This document shows positions 28,511-38,183 of a stretch of DNA of 64,000 bases, piece after piece. The stretch's first letter is position 1. Each line of letters opens with the position of its first letter. The stretch covers positions 2,464,471 to 2,528,470 of the forward strand of contig NZ_CP092099.1 of assembly GCF_022259695.1 (NCBI RefSeq), in the 5' to 3' direction. The notes beneath the pieces are model-generated. The model had not been told where the DNA came from. It saw nothing but the letters and a program-made list of their open reading frames with translations, and searched no databases. The position numbers and the translations under genes were made by a program. The stretch is from Flaviramulus sp. BrNp1-15 (GTDB taxonomy: Bacteria; Bacteroidota; Bacteroidia; Flavobacteriales; Flavobacteriaceae).

Positions 28511-30553
28511 ATGAAAATATTAAAATATACATTTCAATTATGTCTTATGGCGCTAATAATAATTAGTTGCTCTCAAGACGATGATAATACAGATTATGTT
28601 AACGGTATTACTGCACCTACTAATGTGTCAGCTTCCGTTAGTATTACTCAAGATAATACTGGTGTTGTAACAATAACACCCTTAGGTGAAGGTGTTGTGA
28701 ATTTCACAATAGGTTTTGGAGATGGATCTCCTGTATCTGACAAGATAAAACCAGGTGAAGGTTTAGAACATATTTATGAAGAAGGTAGCTACGAAGCAAC
28801 CATTACAGCTTATGGTTTAAATGGTTTAAGCACAACCGTTACTCAACCAGTAGTTGTTTCATTTAAAGCTCCAGAAAATTTAGTAGTAACTATTGAAAAT
28901 GATGCCGCTATTTCTAAGCAAGTTAATGTGTCGGCAACTGCAGATTATGCTACTTCTTTCGAAGTATATTTTGGTGAAGCAGGAAATGACGACCCAGTTA
29001 TACTTAATTTAGAAGAAACAATATCGTATCAATATCAAGAAGCGGGTATATACACTATAAGAGTTGTAGCAATGAGTGCTGCAATAGAAACTACTGAATA
29101 TACTGAAGAGTTTGAGGTTACAGCAATTTTACAACCAATAGCTGCATCTCCTACTCCTTTTAGACCTTCAAGCGATGTGATATCTATTTACAGTGATGCT
29201 TACACTAATCCAGACCCAATAGATTATTATCCAAATTGGGGTCAAACTACAACTTACACACAAATTGAGGTTGAAGGAAATAATATAATTCAATATGGAG
29301 ATTTAACGTATCAAGGAATAGATTTTAACACGGTTGCTATTGATGCTTCTGGTATGGAATTTTTACATGTAGATATTTGGACTGCTGATGATAATTTTGA
29401 TGCTAAAATTTCTCCTATAAGTTCTGGACCAAATGAAACTGCTTACGATTTAGAATTAGTTGCTAATCAATGGACATCATTTGATATTCCAATTTCATTC
29501 TTTACAGACGCAAATCCAGCTTTAGATTTTAGCGATATTATTCAATTTAAGTTTGATGGTGTACCTTCTGGTGAAGGAAGCATTTTTGTTGATAACCTTT
29601 ATTTCTACAAACTTCCAGCTGGTGGCGGAAACGGTATTTTCCCGCTTACTTTTGAAACTGGATATACTCTAGATCAATTCGATGGTGGGGCTACTTCTGT
29701 TATAGCAAACCCTGACACTAATGGAAATGATACAGCAAATGTATTACAACTTGTTAAAGGTGGTGGTCAACCTTGGGCTGGATCAAAAGTAACTATTCCA
29801 ACTCCTTTTGATTTTTCAACTGGTACAACAGTTACTGCTAAAGTATGGTCGCCAAGAGCAGGATTAAATCTATTAATGAAATTTGAAGACAATGTGCCAT
29901 GGCCAGATGTAACAGCATCAGCTGAAATTACTGCTACAACTACTGTAGCTAACCAATGGGAAACTCTAACTTTTGATTTTTCAGGAATTGATATGGGAAT
30001 ACAATTTTATAATATGGTTCTCATTATGGACAATGGTACACAAGGAGATGGAACTGCAAATTATACCATTTATGTAGATGATATTTCATCTAATCCAATG
30101 TTAGATTTCGAACCAGAATTCACCTTAGATCAATTTGATGGTGGAGATACTTCTGTTATAACAAATCCTGATACCAATGGAAACGATTCAGCTAGTGTAT
30201 TACAATTAATAAAAGGTGCTGGTCAACCTTGGGCAGGATCTAAAATAACATTACCATTAGCTGTAGATTTTAGTGCTGGTACGACTATAACTGCAAAAGT
30301 TTGGTCGCCAAGAGCCGGTTTAAATCTTCTTATGAAATTCGAAGATGATGTGCCTTGGCCAGATGTAACTGCAACAGCAGAAATTACTGCTACTACAACA
30401 CTTGCAAATCAATGGGAAACTTTAACTTTTGATTTTGCAGGAGTAGATATGGCTATTAACTTTTACAATATGGTACTAATAATGGATAATGGTACACAAG
30501 GAGATGGGACAGCTAATTACACAATATATGTTGATGATATAGCCCAAAACTAA
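28511..30553 (+). CDS. Surface glycan-binding lipoprotein with PKD-like domains and tandem beta-sandwich modules
   Basis: A 680-residue lipoprotein (lipobox IIISC, Cys20, followed by SQDDD, an acidic surface-export type signal). Two PKD/Ig-like domains (about 30-115 and 117-202) are followed by a beta-sandwich module (205-378) and two near-identical tandem modules (about 381-527 and 533-680) that share DQFDGG, SVI.NPDTNGND, WAGSKITLP, KVWSPRAGLNLLMKFED and MVLIMDNGTQGDGTANYTIY. The order fits a SusE-position surface glycan-binding protein, and aromatic residues in the repeats could form the binding faces. No catalytic motif is seen. The start at ATG 28511 directly precedes the lipoprotein signal; an upstream in-frame start would lie inside susD. 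Confidence 0.85.
   Translation: MKILKYTFQLCLMALIIISCSQDDDNTDYVNGITAPTNVSASVSITQDNTGVVTITPLGEGVVNFTIGFGDGSPVSDKIKPGEGLEHIYEEGSYEATITAYGLNGLSTTVTQPVVVSFKAPENLVVTIENDAAISKQVNVSATADYATSFEVYFGEAGNDDPVILNLEETISYQYQEAGIYTIRVVAMSAAIETTEYTEEFEVTAILQPIAASPTPFRPSSDVISIYSDAYTNPDPIDYYPNWGQTTTYTQIEVEGNNIIQYGDLTYQGIDFNTVAIDASGMEFLHVDIWTADDNFDAKISPISSGPNETAYDLELVANQWTSFDIPISFFTDANPALDFSDIIQFKFDGVPSGEGSIFVDNLYFYKLPAGGGNGIFPLTFETGYTLDQFDGGATSVIANPDTNGNDTANVLQLVKGGGQPWAGSKVTIPTPFDFSTGTTVTAKVWSPRAGLNLLMKFEDNVPWPDVTASAEITATTTVANQWETLTFDFSGIDMGIQFYNMVLIMDNGTQGDGTANYTIYVDDISSNPMLDFEPEFTLDQFDGGDTSVITNPDTNGNDSASVLQLIKGAGQPWAGSKITLPLAVDFSAGTTITAKVWSPRAGLNLLMKFEDDVPWPDVTATAEITATTTLANQWETLTFDFAGVDMAINFYNMVLIMDNGTQGDGTANYTIYVDDIAQN
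29651..30551 (+). repeat. Tandem direct repeat of about 456 bp inside the binding-protein gene
   Basis: Two copies start at 29651 and 30107 (456 bp apart, 152 codons). They encode modules that are nearly identical in their conserved runs, with many synonymous changes, so the duplication is not brand new but the protein sequence is held. It is a possible site for recombination-driven copy-number change. Confidence 0.85.
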
Positions 30554-30565
30554 AAAATAAAAATT

Positions 30566-32233
30566 ATGAAAAACATTAAATATTATATTGGAATACTTAT
30601 AACACTTGCAGTAGCATCTACTAGTTGTCAAGATGATGACGTATCTGTAGGTGATATTATAGCGCCAACAGGTGTTACAATAACTGCCGAAATTTTAGGA
30701 GTGGATGCAGCAAACCCTAATGGAGATGGAAGTGGTCTTGTTAATTTTACTGCTACCGCTAATAATGAAATTACGTATCAGTTTAATTTTGGAGATGGCA
30801 AAACCGGTGTAGCTCCTTCTGGAGAAATTACCCATAGATTTACAAATACTGGTATTAATAAATATACAGTGGTAGTAAATGCTGTTGGAACTGGAGGACA
30901 GACATCAAGCGCATCTGTAGAAGTTGAAGTTTATAGTTCTTTCACTGATACTGAAGCAGAAAACTTATTAGCTGGAGAGCTAGTTGGTGATTCTAAAACT
31001 TGGTATTGGGCTGCAGATTTACCTGTTCACGTTGGTTTAGGTCCTGTAGAAGATGATTATGGCAATGGTGAATTTGCCTATGAAGCATGGTGGAATGGCA
31101 TTCAACCATTTGATGAAGAAAAATATTGTATGTATAGTGGTGAATTTGTTTTTACTCGTACAGACAATGGGTTAACCTTTGAGCAAACTGTTGGGCCTGC
31201 ATTTGTACCTGGCGCTTATGCCGATGCAATTGGAGTAGATGGTGATGTTTGTCATGATGAAACTGTTGCTACAACTATGTTTGGAGTTAAAAATGTATCA
31301 TTTTTACCATCTACATCAAAAGCTGCATTAGAAGGTTCTTATAATGATGAACCTTATAGAGGTACAAGCTTTGAAATTTCAGATGGTGGCTTCATGGGAT
31401 GGTATGTAGGTGCAAGTACTTATGATATCATTTCTGTAACAGAAGATATGCTACAAGTTAGAATTATTCAAACTGGAAATGGATTTGCATGGTATCAAAT
31501 ATTTACATCAAGTAAACCAAGCGAAGAAAGTGAAGCATTTGAATCTGTTTACGATAATTTAGTTTGGTCAGATGAATTTGACACACCTGGTGCACCTGAT
31601 GCAACAAAATGGACCTATGATTACGGTGCAGGTGGCTGGGGTAATGGTGAATTACAAACCTATACCGATAATGCAGAAAATGTTACAATAGAAGACGGAT
31701 TTCTAAAAATAACAGCTAAAGCTGATGGCGCTGGAGGATATACTTCTACAAGATTAAAATCTCAAGACTTAAACGAGTTTACATATGGTCGTGTTGAGGT
31801 AAGAGCAAAATTACCAGCGGCACAAGGTACATGGCCAGCAATATGGATGCTTGGAGCTAACATTGATACTGTTGGTTGGCCAGCTTGTGGAGAAATAGAT
31901 ATTATGGAACAAACAGGTCAAGATAAAAATGAAACATCTGGAGCCTTACACTTTACAGGTAATTCTGGAGGTAATGCTGTAACTCAAGGCATTTCAAATG
32001 CTACATCTACAACAGAGTTTCATAACTATACTGTTGAATGGACTGCAACTGTAATAAAATTACTTGTTGATGATACCGTGTTTTTAACATTTGAAAACAC
32101 ACCAGATTCAGCATTTAATGCAGACTTTTTCATGATTTTGAATGTTGCTATGGGTGGAAGTTTAGGCGGTACCGTAGATCCTTCATTTACTGAAGACACT
32201 ATGGAAATAGACTACGTAAGAGTATATCAATAA
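30566..32233 (+). CDS. GH16 endo-beta-1,3-glucanase (laminarinase) lipoprotein with PKD and accessory module
   Basis: A 555-residue lipoprotein (lipobox ASTSC, Cys21, then QDDD). A PKD domain (about 30-120) and a module of about 200 residues (about 128-325; SKTWYWAADLPVH) precede a C-terminal GH16 domain (about 329-555). The catalytic signature GEIDIMEQTG gives nucleophile Glu443, Asp445 and acid/base Glu448. The motif with the extra Met (ExDxME) is the beta-bulge form typical of laminarinases and lichenases. The role is cutting long beta-1,3-glucan chains at the cell surface so SusCD can take up the fragments. It is the last gene of the susC unit and is followed by a terminator hairpin. Confidence 0.93.
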   Translation: MKNIKYYIGILITLAVASTSCQDDDVSVGDIIAPTGVTITAEILGVDAANPNGDGSGLVNFTATANNEITYQFNFGDGKTGVAPSGEITHRFTNTGINKYTVVVNAVGTGGQTSSASVEVEVYSSFTDTEAENLLAGELVGDSKTWYWAADLPVHVGLGPVEDDYGNGEFAYEAWWNGIQPFDEEKYCMYSGEFVFTRTDNGLTFEQTVGPAFVPGAYADAIGVDGDVCHDETVATTMFGVKNVSFLPSTSKAALEGSYNDEPYRGTSFEISDGGFMGWYVGASTYDIISVTEDMLQVRIIQTGNGFAWYQIFTSSKPSEESEAFESVYDNLVWSDEFDTPGAPDATKWTYDYGAGGWGNGELQTYTDNAENVTIEDGFLKITAKADGAGGYTSTRLKSQDLNEFTYGRVEVRAKLPAAQGTWPAIWMLGANIDTVGWPACGEIDIMEQTGQDKNETSGALHFTGNSGGNAVTQGISNATSTTEFHNYTVEWTATVIKLLVDDTVFLTFENTPDSAFNADFFMILNVAMGGSLGGTVDPSFTEDTMEIDYVRVYQ

Positions 32234-32249
32234 TAGTTTAGTTTAAAAT

Positions 32250-32277
32250 AAGGCTGGCAAATAATTTTGTCAGCCTT
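32250..32277 (+). terminator. Terminator of the susC-GH16 unit
   Basis: AAGGCTG pairs with CAGCCTT, with extra pairing of GCAAA and TTTTGT above it, and is followed by TTTTTATTCTTTT. It lies 16 bp after the GH16 stop codon. Confidence 0.8.
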
Positions 32278-32388
32278 TTTATTCTTTTAAATTAAATAAT
32301 AGTAAAACCCTAATGAATTAATATAACTTTAAAACTTAACAAAAAGTAATTCAAAAATTTAGAGGCTATACACTAATAGTTATTTACC

Positions 32389-32405
32389 ATACAACACCAC
32401 AACAT
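32389..32405 (+). promoter_or_regulatory. Upstream box of the second PUL promoter
   Basis: ATACAACACCACAACAT, matching 23781-23797 in 15 of 17 positions, 112 bp before the core motif. Confidence 0.5.
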
Positions 32406-32500
32406 TTACTATTAATTAATAGAAACAATCTTTTTATTTAATCCTATGAATAACCTAATAAACACACATAAAAATTGATAAAAGTATAATTTTAACGGCC

Positions 32501-32531
32501 TTTTTTTATTGTGTATGTTTTTTGTTGAGGT
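32501..32531 (+). promoter_or_regulatory. Core shared PUL motif, copy B
   Basis: Contains TGTATGTTTTTTGTT; identical to copy A (23890-23920) in 26 of 31 positions. AAATTGAT lies 29 nt upstream and TAGGTTTA (32562-32569, a seven-of-eight match to TAnnTTTG) begins 61 nt after the start, as in copy A. Confidence 0.6.
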
Positions 32532-32664
32532 ATTTTTTATTGACTTCGCAATTAATTGTATTAGGTTTACATAACCAGTATTATCCCAATTTCTACATAC
32601 TAATTAATGTTTTAAATACTACCATTTAAACATTAAAAAAACCAACTTTAAATTAAATAAAACT

Positions 32665-35600
32665 ATGAAAAACAATTTTCTAAGATTATTACTTTTCTTA
32701 TTTACTACAATTGGGTTAGCTCAAACTGCTAAGGTATCTGTTGTAAATAATGATGAAGGCATGAAATTAGTAGTCAATGGTGAAGACTTTATGATTAACG
32801 GTATGAACTGGGATTATATTCCCATTGGTACAAATACTGTTAATGCAAATTTTTGGAAGAAGTCTGATGATGTTATTAAGGCAGGACTTGATACAGAAAT
32901 GTCACTTCTAAAAAACATGAATGTAAATGTAATACGCCAATACACAGGTGTTCCTGCAAAGTGGATTAAATATATCTACGAAAACTATGGTATTTATACC
33001 ATGCTTAACCACTCGTTTGGACGCTACGGATTAACTCTAGATGGTGTTTGGACTCCAGTTACTATTTATTCTGAACCTCGTACACAGGAATTTCTAATGA
33101 CAGAAGTGAAAAACTTGGTAAATGAATATAAAAACACTCCTGGTTTATTACTTTACTTATTAGGTAATGAAAATAATTACGGTCTTTTTTGGGCAGGTGC
33201 AGAAACAGAAGATTTTCCTGATGGAGAAGAAAAAATTAACGCTGTTGGTGAACTACGTGGTAGACCTATGTACAAGCTCATGAATGAAGCTGCTAAAACC
33301 ATGAAAGCTTTAGACCCATCCCATCCTATTGCTATATGTAATGGTGATGTATTATTTATAGACATTGTTGCCGAAGAATGTAAAGATGTAGATATATATG
33401 GTACAAATACATATCGTGGTGCTTCATTTACAGATATGTTCGAAGTGGTTAAACAAAAACTTAATAAACCATTAATGTTTACTGAGTTTGGTGCAGATGC
33501 GTATAATGCCATAGAAAACAAAGAAGATCAAAAATCTCAAGCCTATTATATGGTTGAGAACTGGAAGGAAATTTATCAAAATGCTGCTGGTTTAGGAAAA
33601 GCAGAGAACTCAATAGGTGGATTTACCTTTCAATTTTCTGATGGGTGGTGGAAAATTGGATTTAATGATAGAAAAGATGCAGACACTCATCAAACTGAGG
33701 CAACATGGAATGGTGGCGGCTATAAATTAGATGAAGCTTATCCTGGTGCTAATAACATGAATGAGGAATGGTTTGGTATATGTGCTAAAGGGCCAACAAG
33801 CGAAAGGGGATTATATGATTTATATCCACGTGCAGCATATTATGCACTAAAAGAAGCACATCAATTAAATCCTTACAATGAAGGTGTAACACCTGAATTT
33901 CTTGAAAATCATTTTAATAACATCCAACTTATGGATGCTGTTTTAAAAGCACGTGGTGATAAAGCAGCTCTAGAAGGTGCTAGTTCTGGAAAAATCGGAT
34001 TGAGTAACCTTAGAGCAGAGTTTACTACTTTTAGTACCGGAGGCTCTCTAATTACTACACCAGATAATGCAGATCCCGATAATGAAACCTATCCAAACCA
34101 ATTAGGGTTTGACCATATGCAATCTTATTATGTTGGCGTTGAAGGCAAACCTTCTCCAGATATGCATGCTGAAGTTAATTTTAACATACTAGGTAATGTA
34201 GCACAAAATCCAATAAATGAAATCTTTTATGAAAATGTTGGTCGCCCTGTTACATTAAGAAATGCTAATGGTGAAGAAGTTACTATTAGTGATAATAATC
34301 GAGTAAGGGTTTATAATGCAGAATTTGAGTGGAACGCTAAGGATGCAGATGTAAGAGGTTTTTATAGAACCGGACATTACCATTGGGGGTATGAGGGTGA
34401 TTTCTTTGGTTTATACCCAGAAGCTAATTATGGACCAAACTTAGATATTTATAATGGTGAAATTTTAGGATTAGAGATTGATGGAAAAAGAGCTTTAAAA
34501 GGATTAAAAGCTGCTTTCGGACCACAACTATGGTGGGGAGCTAACCCAACCATGTTATTTAAGTATAGAACTAATTTCAAGCACTGGGACATCACAGGTA
34601 TTTACCACAGAGATTTAGATACAGAATTAGACTTTGATGATAATGGTAGACGAGTTCTTGATGCAAATCAAGTTCGAAGTGGTGTAATTCCACCTTGGCC
34701 TACAGAACGTGCTACAATTGTTTTAGAAAGAGAGTTTGGAAGTTTAGGTATCTCGATTGGTGGTATTTGGGGAGGTAGACCTTTAAATGGTAGTACTTTT
34801 CAAGATGTAACAGGAGATTCTGGTAACTATGTAGTGTATCAAGATAAAATAAACTCTGACGATAACTGGGGAGGAAAAGCAAAAATTATCTATCAAAAAG
34901 GAAGATTTAATTTTTATGCACAAGCAGCTTATATGGGCTTGGTGGCAAATGGAGGTGCTGATGCTACAAGAACATTTACAGGATGGAAACTAAAAGACTC
35001 AGGAAGCGGTAACCAAACCAACATACTTTCTGGTTTTGCTTATACTCTTGGAAAATGGCAAATTGCACCAAACTTCCTTTGGCAAAAACCTTTAGTAGAC
35101 CCAATGCCAAACGATGTGTCTGCACCAGGTAGATTACGAAACTTTATTGACGACCCATTTGCTGTTAGAGGTAATAGAGAAACTACAGCAGGAGAATTAC
35201 TCCTTACCTTCGATCCAACACCTGGTTCATGGTTTTATGAGTGGGATAACGACAGGTCTGAAGATGCAAAAATAGCCTTTAATTTAGGGTTTGTATACAG
35301 ACACCATCCAACAGCACAAGATGCCGCAATTGGTTTCTTAGCGAATCGTACTTTTTTCGCTTTTCCACAATCAGCACCTGCACAAGACCTTTGGGAAGTA
35401 AGTTCTCGCATCGTTTCTAAAGTAAGTCCAGATTTAGGATTAATTGCAAACCTTTATGGAGGCAACGCTCAAGCCAATGGCGATAGCGACAGAACTATAG
35501 AGCGTTTTGGTGGAGATATTAAAATGATTTATAGAAAATGGAAATTAGAATACGGTTTCAAAATTAATGATTGGGGACCTTTCGATTATCATCGCGATTT

Positions 35601-35850
35601 CAACCTTACGTTCCCTGTACAAAATATGATTGATATTTCTACATCAATTGGAAAACCAGACTGGTTCATCCTTCCTAGTACCAAGATTGGTGTAAGTGGA
35701 ATTTGGCGTTCTCTTGATCAAAACTCACCTCGATACAGTCCTAATGTGTCAGAAGAGTTTGCTAACGATTCTACTATAAGTCCTGTTGGATTTCCAAATG
35801 GTAGTGAATGGGAAATTAGAACATATGTACATATCAACATTGGAAAATAA
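32665..35850 (+). CDS. Predicted clan GH-A glycosidase fused to an outer-membrane beta-barrel
   Basis: A 1061-residue protein with a cleavable signal peptide (MKNNFLRLLLFLFTTIGLAQ). Residues about 35-400 look like a TIM-barrel glycosidase of the GH2/GH5/GH17-like clan: FMINGMNWDYIPIG near the start, the NE motif LLGNENNYG (acid/base Glu169) and nucleophile strand MFTEFGADAY (Glu274). From about residue 420 to the end the sequence changes to alternating aromatic/polar strands with turns (GLKAAFGPQLWWGANPTMLF, KWKLEYGFKINDWGPFDYHR, EWEIRTYVHINIGK), like an outer-membrane barrel. This would hold the enzyme on the membrane without a lipid anchor. The catalytic half is well supported; the barrel is inferred. 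Exact family and bond specificity are unknown, though context says beta-glucan. It opens the second transcription unit. Confidence 0.72.
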   Translation: MKNNFLRLLLFLFTTIGLAQTAKVSVVNNDEGMKLVVNGEDFMINGMNWDYIPIGTNTVNANFWKKSDDVIKAGLDTEMSLLKNMNVNVIRQYTGVPAKWIKYIYENYGIYTMLNHSFGRYGLTLDGVWTPVTIYSEPRTQEFLMTEVKNLVNEYKNTPGLLLYLLGNENNYGLFWAGAETEDFPDGEEKINAVGELRGRPMYKLMNEAAKTMKALDPSHPIAICNGDVLFIDIVAEECKDVDIYGTNTYRGASFTDMFEVVKQKLNKPLMFTEFGADAYNAIENKEDQKSQAYYMVENWKEIYQNAAGLGKAENSIGGFTFQFSDGWWKIGFNDRKDADTHQTEATWNGGGYKLDEAYPGANNMNEEWFGICAKGPTSERGLYDLYPRAAYYALKEAHQLNPYNEGVTPEFLENHFNNIQLMDAVLKARGDKAALEGASSGKIGLSNLRAEFTTFSTGGSLITTPDNADPDNETYPNQLGFDHMQSYYVGVEGKPSPDMHAEVNFNILGNVAQNPINEIFYENVGRPVTLRNANGEEVTISDNNRVRVYNAEFEWNAKDADVRGFYRTGHYHWGYEGDFFGLYPEANYGPNLDIYNGEILGLEIDGKRALKGLKAAFGPQLWWGANPTMLFKYRTNFKHWDITGIYHRDLDTELDFDDNGRRVLDANQVRSGVIPPWPTERATIVLEREFGSLGISIGGIWGGRPLNGSTFQDVTGDSGNYVVYQDKINSDDNWGGKAKIIYQKGRFNFYAQAAYMGLVANGGADATRTFTGWKLKDSGSGNQTNILSGFAYTLGKWQIAPNFLWQKPLVDPMPNDVSAPGRLRNFIDDPFAVRGNRETTAGELLLTFDPTPGSWFYEWDNDRSEDAKIAFNLGFVYRHHPTAQDAAIGFLANRTFFAFPQSAPAQDLWEVSSRIVSKVSPDLGLIANLYGGNAQANGDSDRTIERFGGDIKMIYRKWKLEYGFKINDWGPFDYHRDFNLTFPVQNMIDISTSIGKPDWFILPSTKIGVSGIWRSLDQNSPRYSPNVSEEFANDSTISPVGFPNGSEWEIRTYVHINIGK

Positions 35851-35863
35851 AAAATTGAGAAAG

Positions 35864-37291
35864 ATGAAAAATATAAAATTTACATACTCAAAAATATTAT
35901 GCTTTACAGGGTTAGTTTTTTTAACTCTATTAAGTTGTGAAAGGGAATTATCAGACGAAGCTGTTTTTGCTGAATTTCCTGCAACAGCCGAAATATTTAC
36001 AGATTCACCTGTTGGCTTAGGTAGTAATTTTTACTTCCCGTATGGTGGCTCAAAACCAACAGCATGGTCTGTTGATAATGAAGTAAGTTATGAAGGTAAT
36101 GCTTCCATGCGATTTGATGTACCAAATGCTAATGACCCAGAAGGAAATTATGCTGGCGCTATTTTTAGAATTGATGGAGAAGGTTCTGGAAGAAACCTAA
36201 CAAGTTATGATGCACTAACTTTTTGGGGTAAAGCATCACAAGCTGTTACCATAGGTGAAATTGGTTTTGGTGAAGATTTTGAAGAAAACAAATACCTAAC
36301 AACCAGAACAAATATAGATTTAACAACAAACTGGAAAAAATACGTAGTACCTATTCCAGACCCTTCTAAACTGGTCCAAATACGCGGTTTATTAAGGTAT
36401 TCTGCTGGAGGTATTGGAGATGTTGGTAGCGAAGTTGGTTATACCTTTTGGTTAGATGAGGTAAAGTTTGAAAAATTAGGAACAGTGGCACAACCACAAC
36501 CAGAAATTTTAAATGGAGAAGATTTAAGTGAACAGACATTTACTGGTAGTAATATAGATATCGCTGCACGTGGTCTAACACAAACCTTTAATGTAAACGG
36601 AACAAATGTTACAGTTAATACAACTCCATCATTTTTTAGTTTCAGTTCATCAGATACAAACGTTGCTATTGTAAATGAATCAGGAATAGTTTCAATAATT
36701 GGTGAAGGAACAACAGACATAACAGCTATTTTAGCTGGCGTTGCAGCAAATGGTTCATTAGAAGTAACTTCTACTGGGGTTTTACCATCTGCTCCAGAAC
36801 CAACCAGACCAGAAGCCAATGTTAAATCTATTTATAGTGATGTATACACATCTGTAACCGAAAGCAATTTTAACCCAGGCTTTGGTGGTTCAACTACTCA
36901 AACAACAGAGGCAACATCTAATGATGATTCTGTACAGTTATACACGAATAATAACTACACAGGTATTATATTCAATAACACCGTAGATGCCTCCTCTCTA
37001 ACTCATTTACATATTGATATTTATACTCAAAATGCAGATACAAGTGTTGGTATTCAAATAAGAGATATAGGAGCAAATGGGGAAATTGAAACCAATGTTT
37101 TTAATGGTTTCCCAGATGGTGATGATAAGGATTTCAGATTCACTGCAACAGGGTTATCTGTTGGTGGCTGGACGTCTTTTGACATTCCTCTTGGTGGTGA
37201 CCTTACTACGCAAAAAAATAATTTGGGAGCGCTTATTATAACTGATGGTCCAGATTTTATATTAGACAATATATACTTCTACAGCGAGTAA
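35864..37291 (+). CDS. Putative glycan-binding lipoprotein with Big2-like domain
   Basis: A 475-residue lipoprotein (lipobox LTLLSC, Cys25, then ERELSDE). An N-terminal beta-sandwich (about 35-215; WSVDNEVSYEGNASMRFDVP, typical of CIA30/CBM-like folds) is followed by a bacterial Ig-like Big2 domain (about 230-315; SSSDTNVAIVNESGIVSIIG) and a C-terminal sandwich (about 325-475; VKSIYSDVYTSV, HLHIDIYTQN, GWTSFDIPLGG, FILDNIYFYSE). The last one is clearly related to residues about 215-378 of the binding protein in the first unit. No catalytic residues are seen, so surface capture of laminarin is the likely role. ATG 35864 was chosen because it begins the lipoprotein signal, 13 bp after the preceding stop. 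Confidence 0.8.
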   Translation: MKNIKFTYSKILCFTGLVFLTLLSCERELSDEAVFAEFPATAEIFTDSPVGLGSNFYFPYGGSKPTAWSVDNEVSYEGNASMRFDVPNANDPEGNYAGAIFRIDGEGSGRNLTSYDALTFWGKASQAVTIGEIGFGEDFEENKYLTTRTNIDLTTNWKKYVVPIPDPSKLVQIRGLLRYSAGGIGDVGSEVGYTFWLDEVKFEKLGTVAQPQPEILNGEDLSEQTFTGSNIDIAARGLTQTFNVNGTNVTVNTTPSFFSFSSSDTNVAIVNESGIVSIIGEGTTDITAILAGVAANGSLEVTSTGVLPSAPEPTRPEANVKSIYSDVYTSVTESNFNPGFGGSTTQTTEATSNDDSVQLYTNNNYTGIIFNNTVDASSLTHLHIDIYTQNADTSVGIQIRDIGANGEIETNVFNGFPDGDDKDFRFTATGLSVGGWTSFDIPLGGDLTTQKNNLGALIITDGPDFILDNIYFYSE

Positions 37292-37325
37292 GATAGACAA
37301 TTATAAAATTCAAAATAATAGAAAG

Positions 37326-38171
37326 ATGAATAAAAAAAATAAATATAAAATAAAGGCAACTTTATTAATCTGTTTTATCTCGATTGCAACTTTTGTTTTG
37401 TCTAGTTGTTCTACCGATGAAACTCAAAAAGTAACAAACTTTGTAAAATTAACCATGTCTGATGAGTTTGATACAGATGGTGCACCAAATTCTGGTATTT
37501 GGGGTTACAATATTGGAACAGGTGATAATGGTTGGGGTAATAATGAATTGCAATACTACACAGACCGAGCTGAAAATGTTACAGTTCAAAACGGCGTTTT
37601 AATAATTACTGCCAGACAGGAAGATTTTAATGAATCGTCATACACATCTGCAAGACTTATAACTAAAGGGAAATTTGAACAAACCTATGGAAGATTTGAG
37701 GCACGCATAAGATTACCTTATGGACAAGGTATATGGCCAGCATTTTGGTTGTTGGGTGATGACTCTAACGGTACTCAAGTTTGGCCACAAATAGGAGAAA
37801 TAGACATTATGGAATACGTAGGCAACGAACCTAGTAGAATCTTTGGAACAGTGCATGGACCTGGATACTCTGGAGGAGAATCTATAAGCAAATTCTATGA
37901 TTTAGGTAATAGCAGATTTGATACTGGGTTTCACATTTTCGGAATTGAATGGGGTCCAGATTACATAAATTATTATGTAGACGATGTACTATACAATCAA
38001 ATAACTCCAGAGGATGTACCTGGAGAATGGGTATTTAATCGTGGCCCATTTTACATTATATTAAATATAGCTGTTGGTGGGGCGCTACCCGGTTCTCCAA
38101 ACGCCGAAACAGTTTTCCCACAAACTATGCTCGTAGACTATGTTAGAGTGTATAAAAACAGTAACAACTAA
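37326..38171 (+). CDS. GH16 endo-beta-1,3-glucanase (laminarinase) lipoprotein
   Basis: A 281-residue lipoprotein (lipobox VLSSC, Cys28, then STDE) that is almost only a GH16 domain. It opens with MSDEFDTDGAPNSGIWGYN. The catalytic signature GEIDIMEYVG gives nucleophile Glu158, Asp160 and acid/base Glu163. WPAFWLLG and the closing LVDYVRVYK are typical of laminarinases. It lacks the accessory domains of the GH16 in the first unit, so the two enzymes may differ in substrate length or access. It is in an operon with the preceding and following binding proteins. Confidence 0.93.
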   Translation: MNKKNKYKIKATLLICFISIATFVLSSCSTDETQKVTNFVKLTMSDEFDTDGAPNSGIWGYNIGTGDNGWGNNELQYYTDRAENVTVQNGVLIITARQEDFNESSYTSARLITKGKFEQTYGRFEARIRLPYGQGIWPAFWLLGDDSNGTQVWPQIGEIDIMEYVGNEPSRIFGTVHGPGYSGGESISKFYDLGNSRFDTGFHIFGIEWGPDYINYYVDDVLYNQITPEDVPGEWVFNRGPFYIILNIAVGGALPGSPNAETVFPQTMLVDYVRVYKNSNN

Positions 38172-38183
38172 AAAAATAAGAAC

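Larger units (their letters stand above)
32278..32664 (+). other. Long leader/promoter region of the second PUL unit
   Basis: I see no gene in these 387 bp on either strand. The region is AT-rich and carries three blocks shared with the susC promoter region: ATACAA..CCACAACAT at 32389, AAATTGAT at 32472 and the 31-nt core at 32501. A TAGGTTTA box lies at 32562. The leader from that box to the ATG would be about 90 nt, longer than for susC. Confidence 0.55.

Noticed and set aside
32278-32664. Small gene or ncRNA in the long gap before the second PUL unit
   Set aside because: No open frame with a good start and no stable structure besides the terminator; the shared blocks are better explained as a promoter region.
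35786-35863. Upstream start of the Big2-type binding protein inside the preceding gene
   Set aside because: The added residues precede the lipoprotein signal and have no support; ATG 35864 is the natural start.
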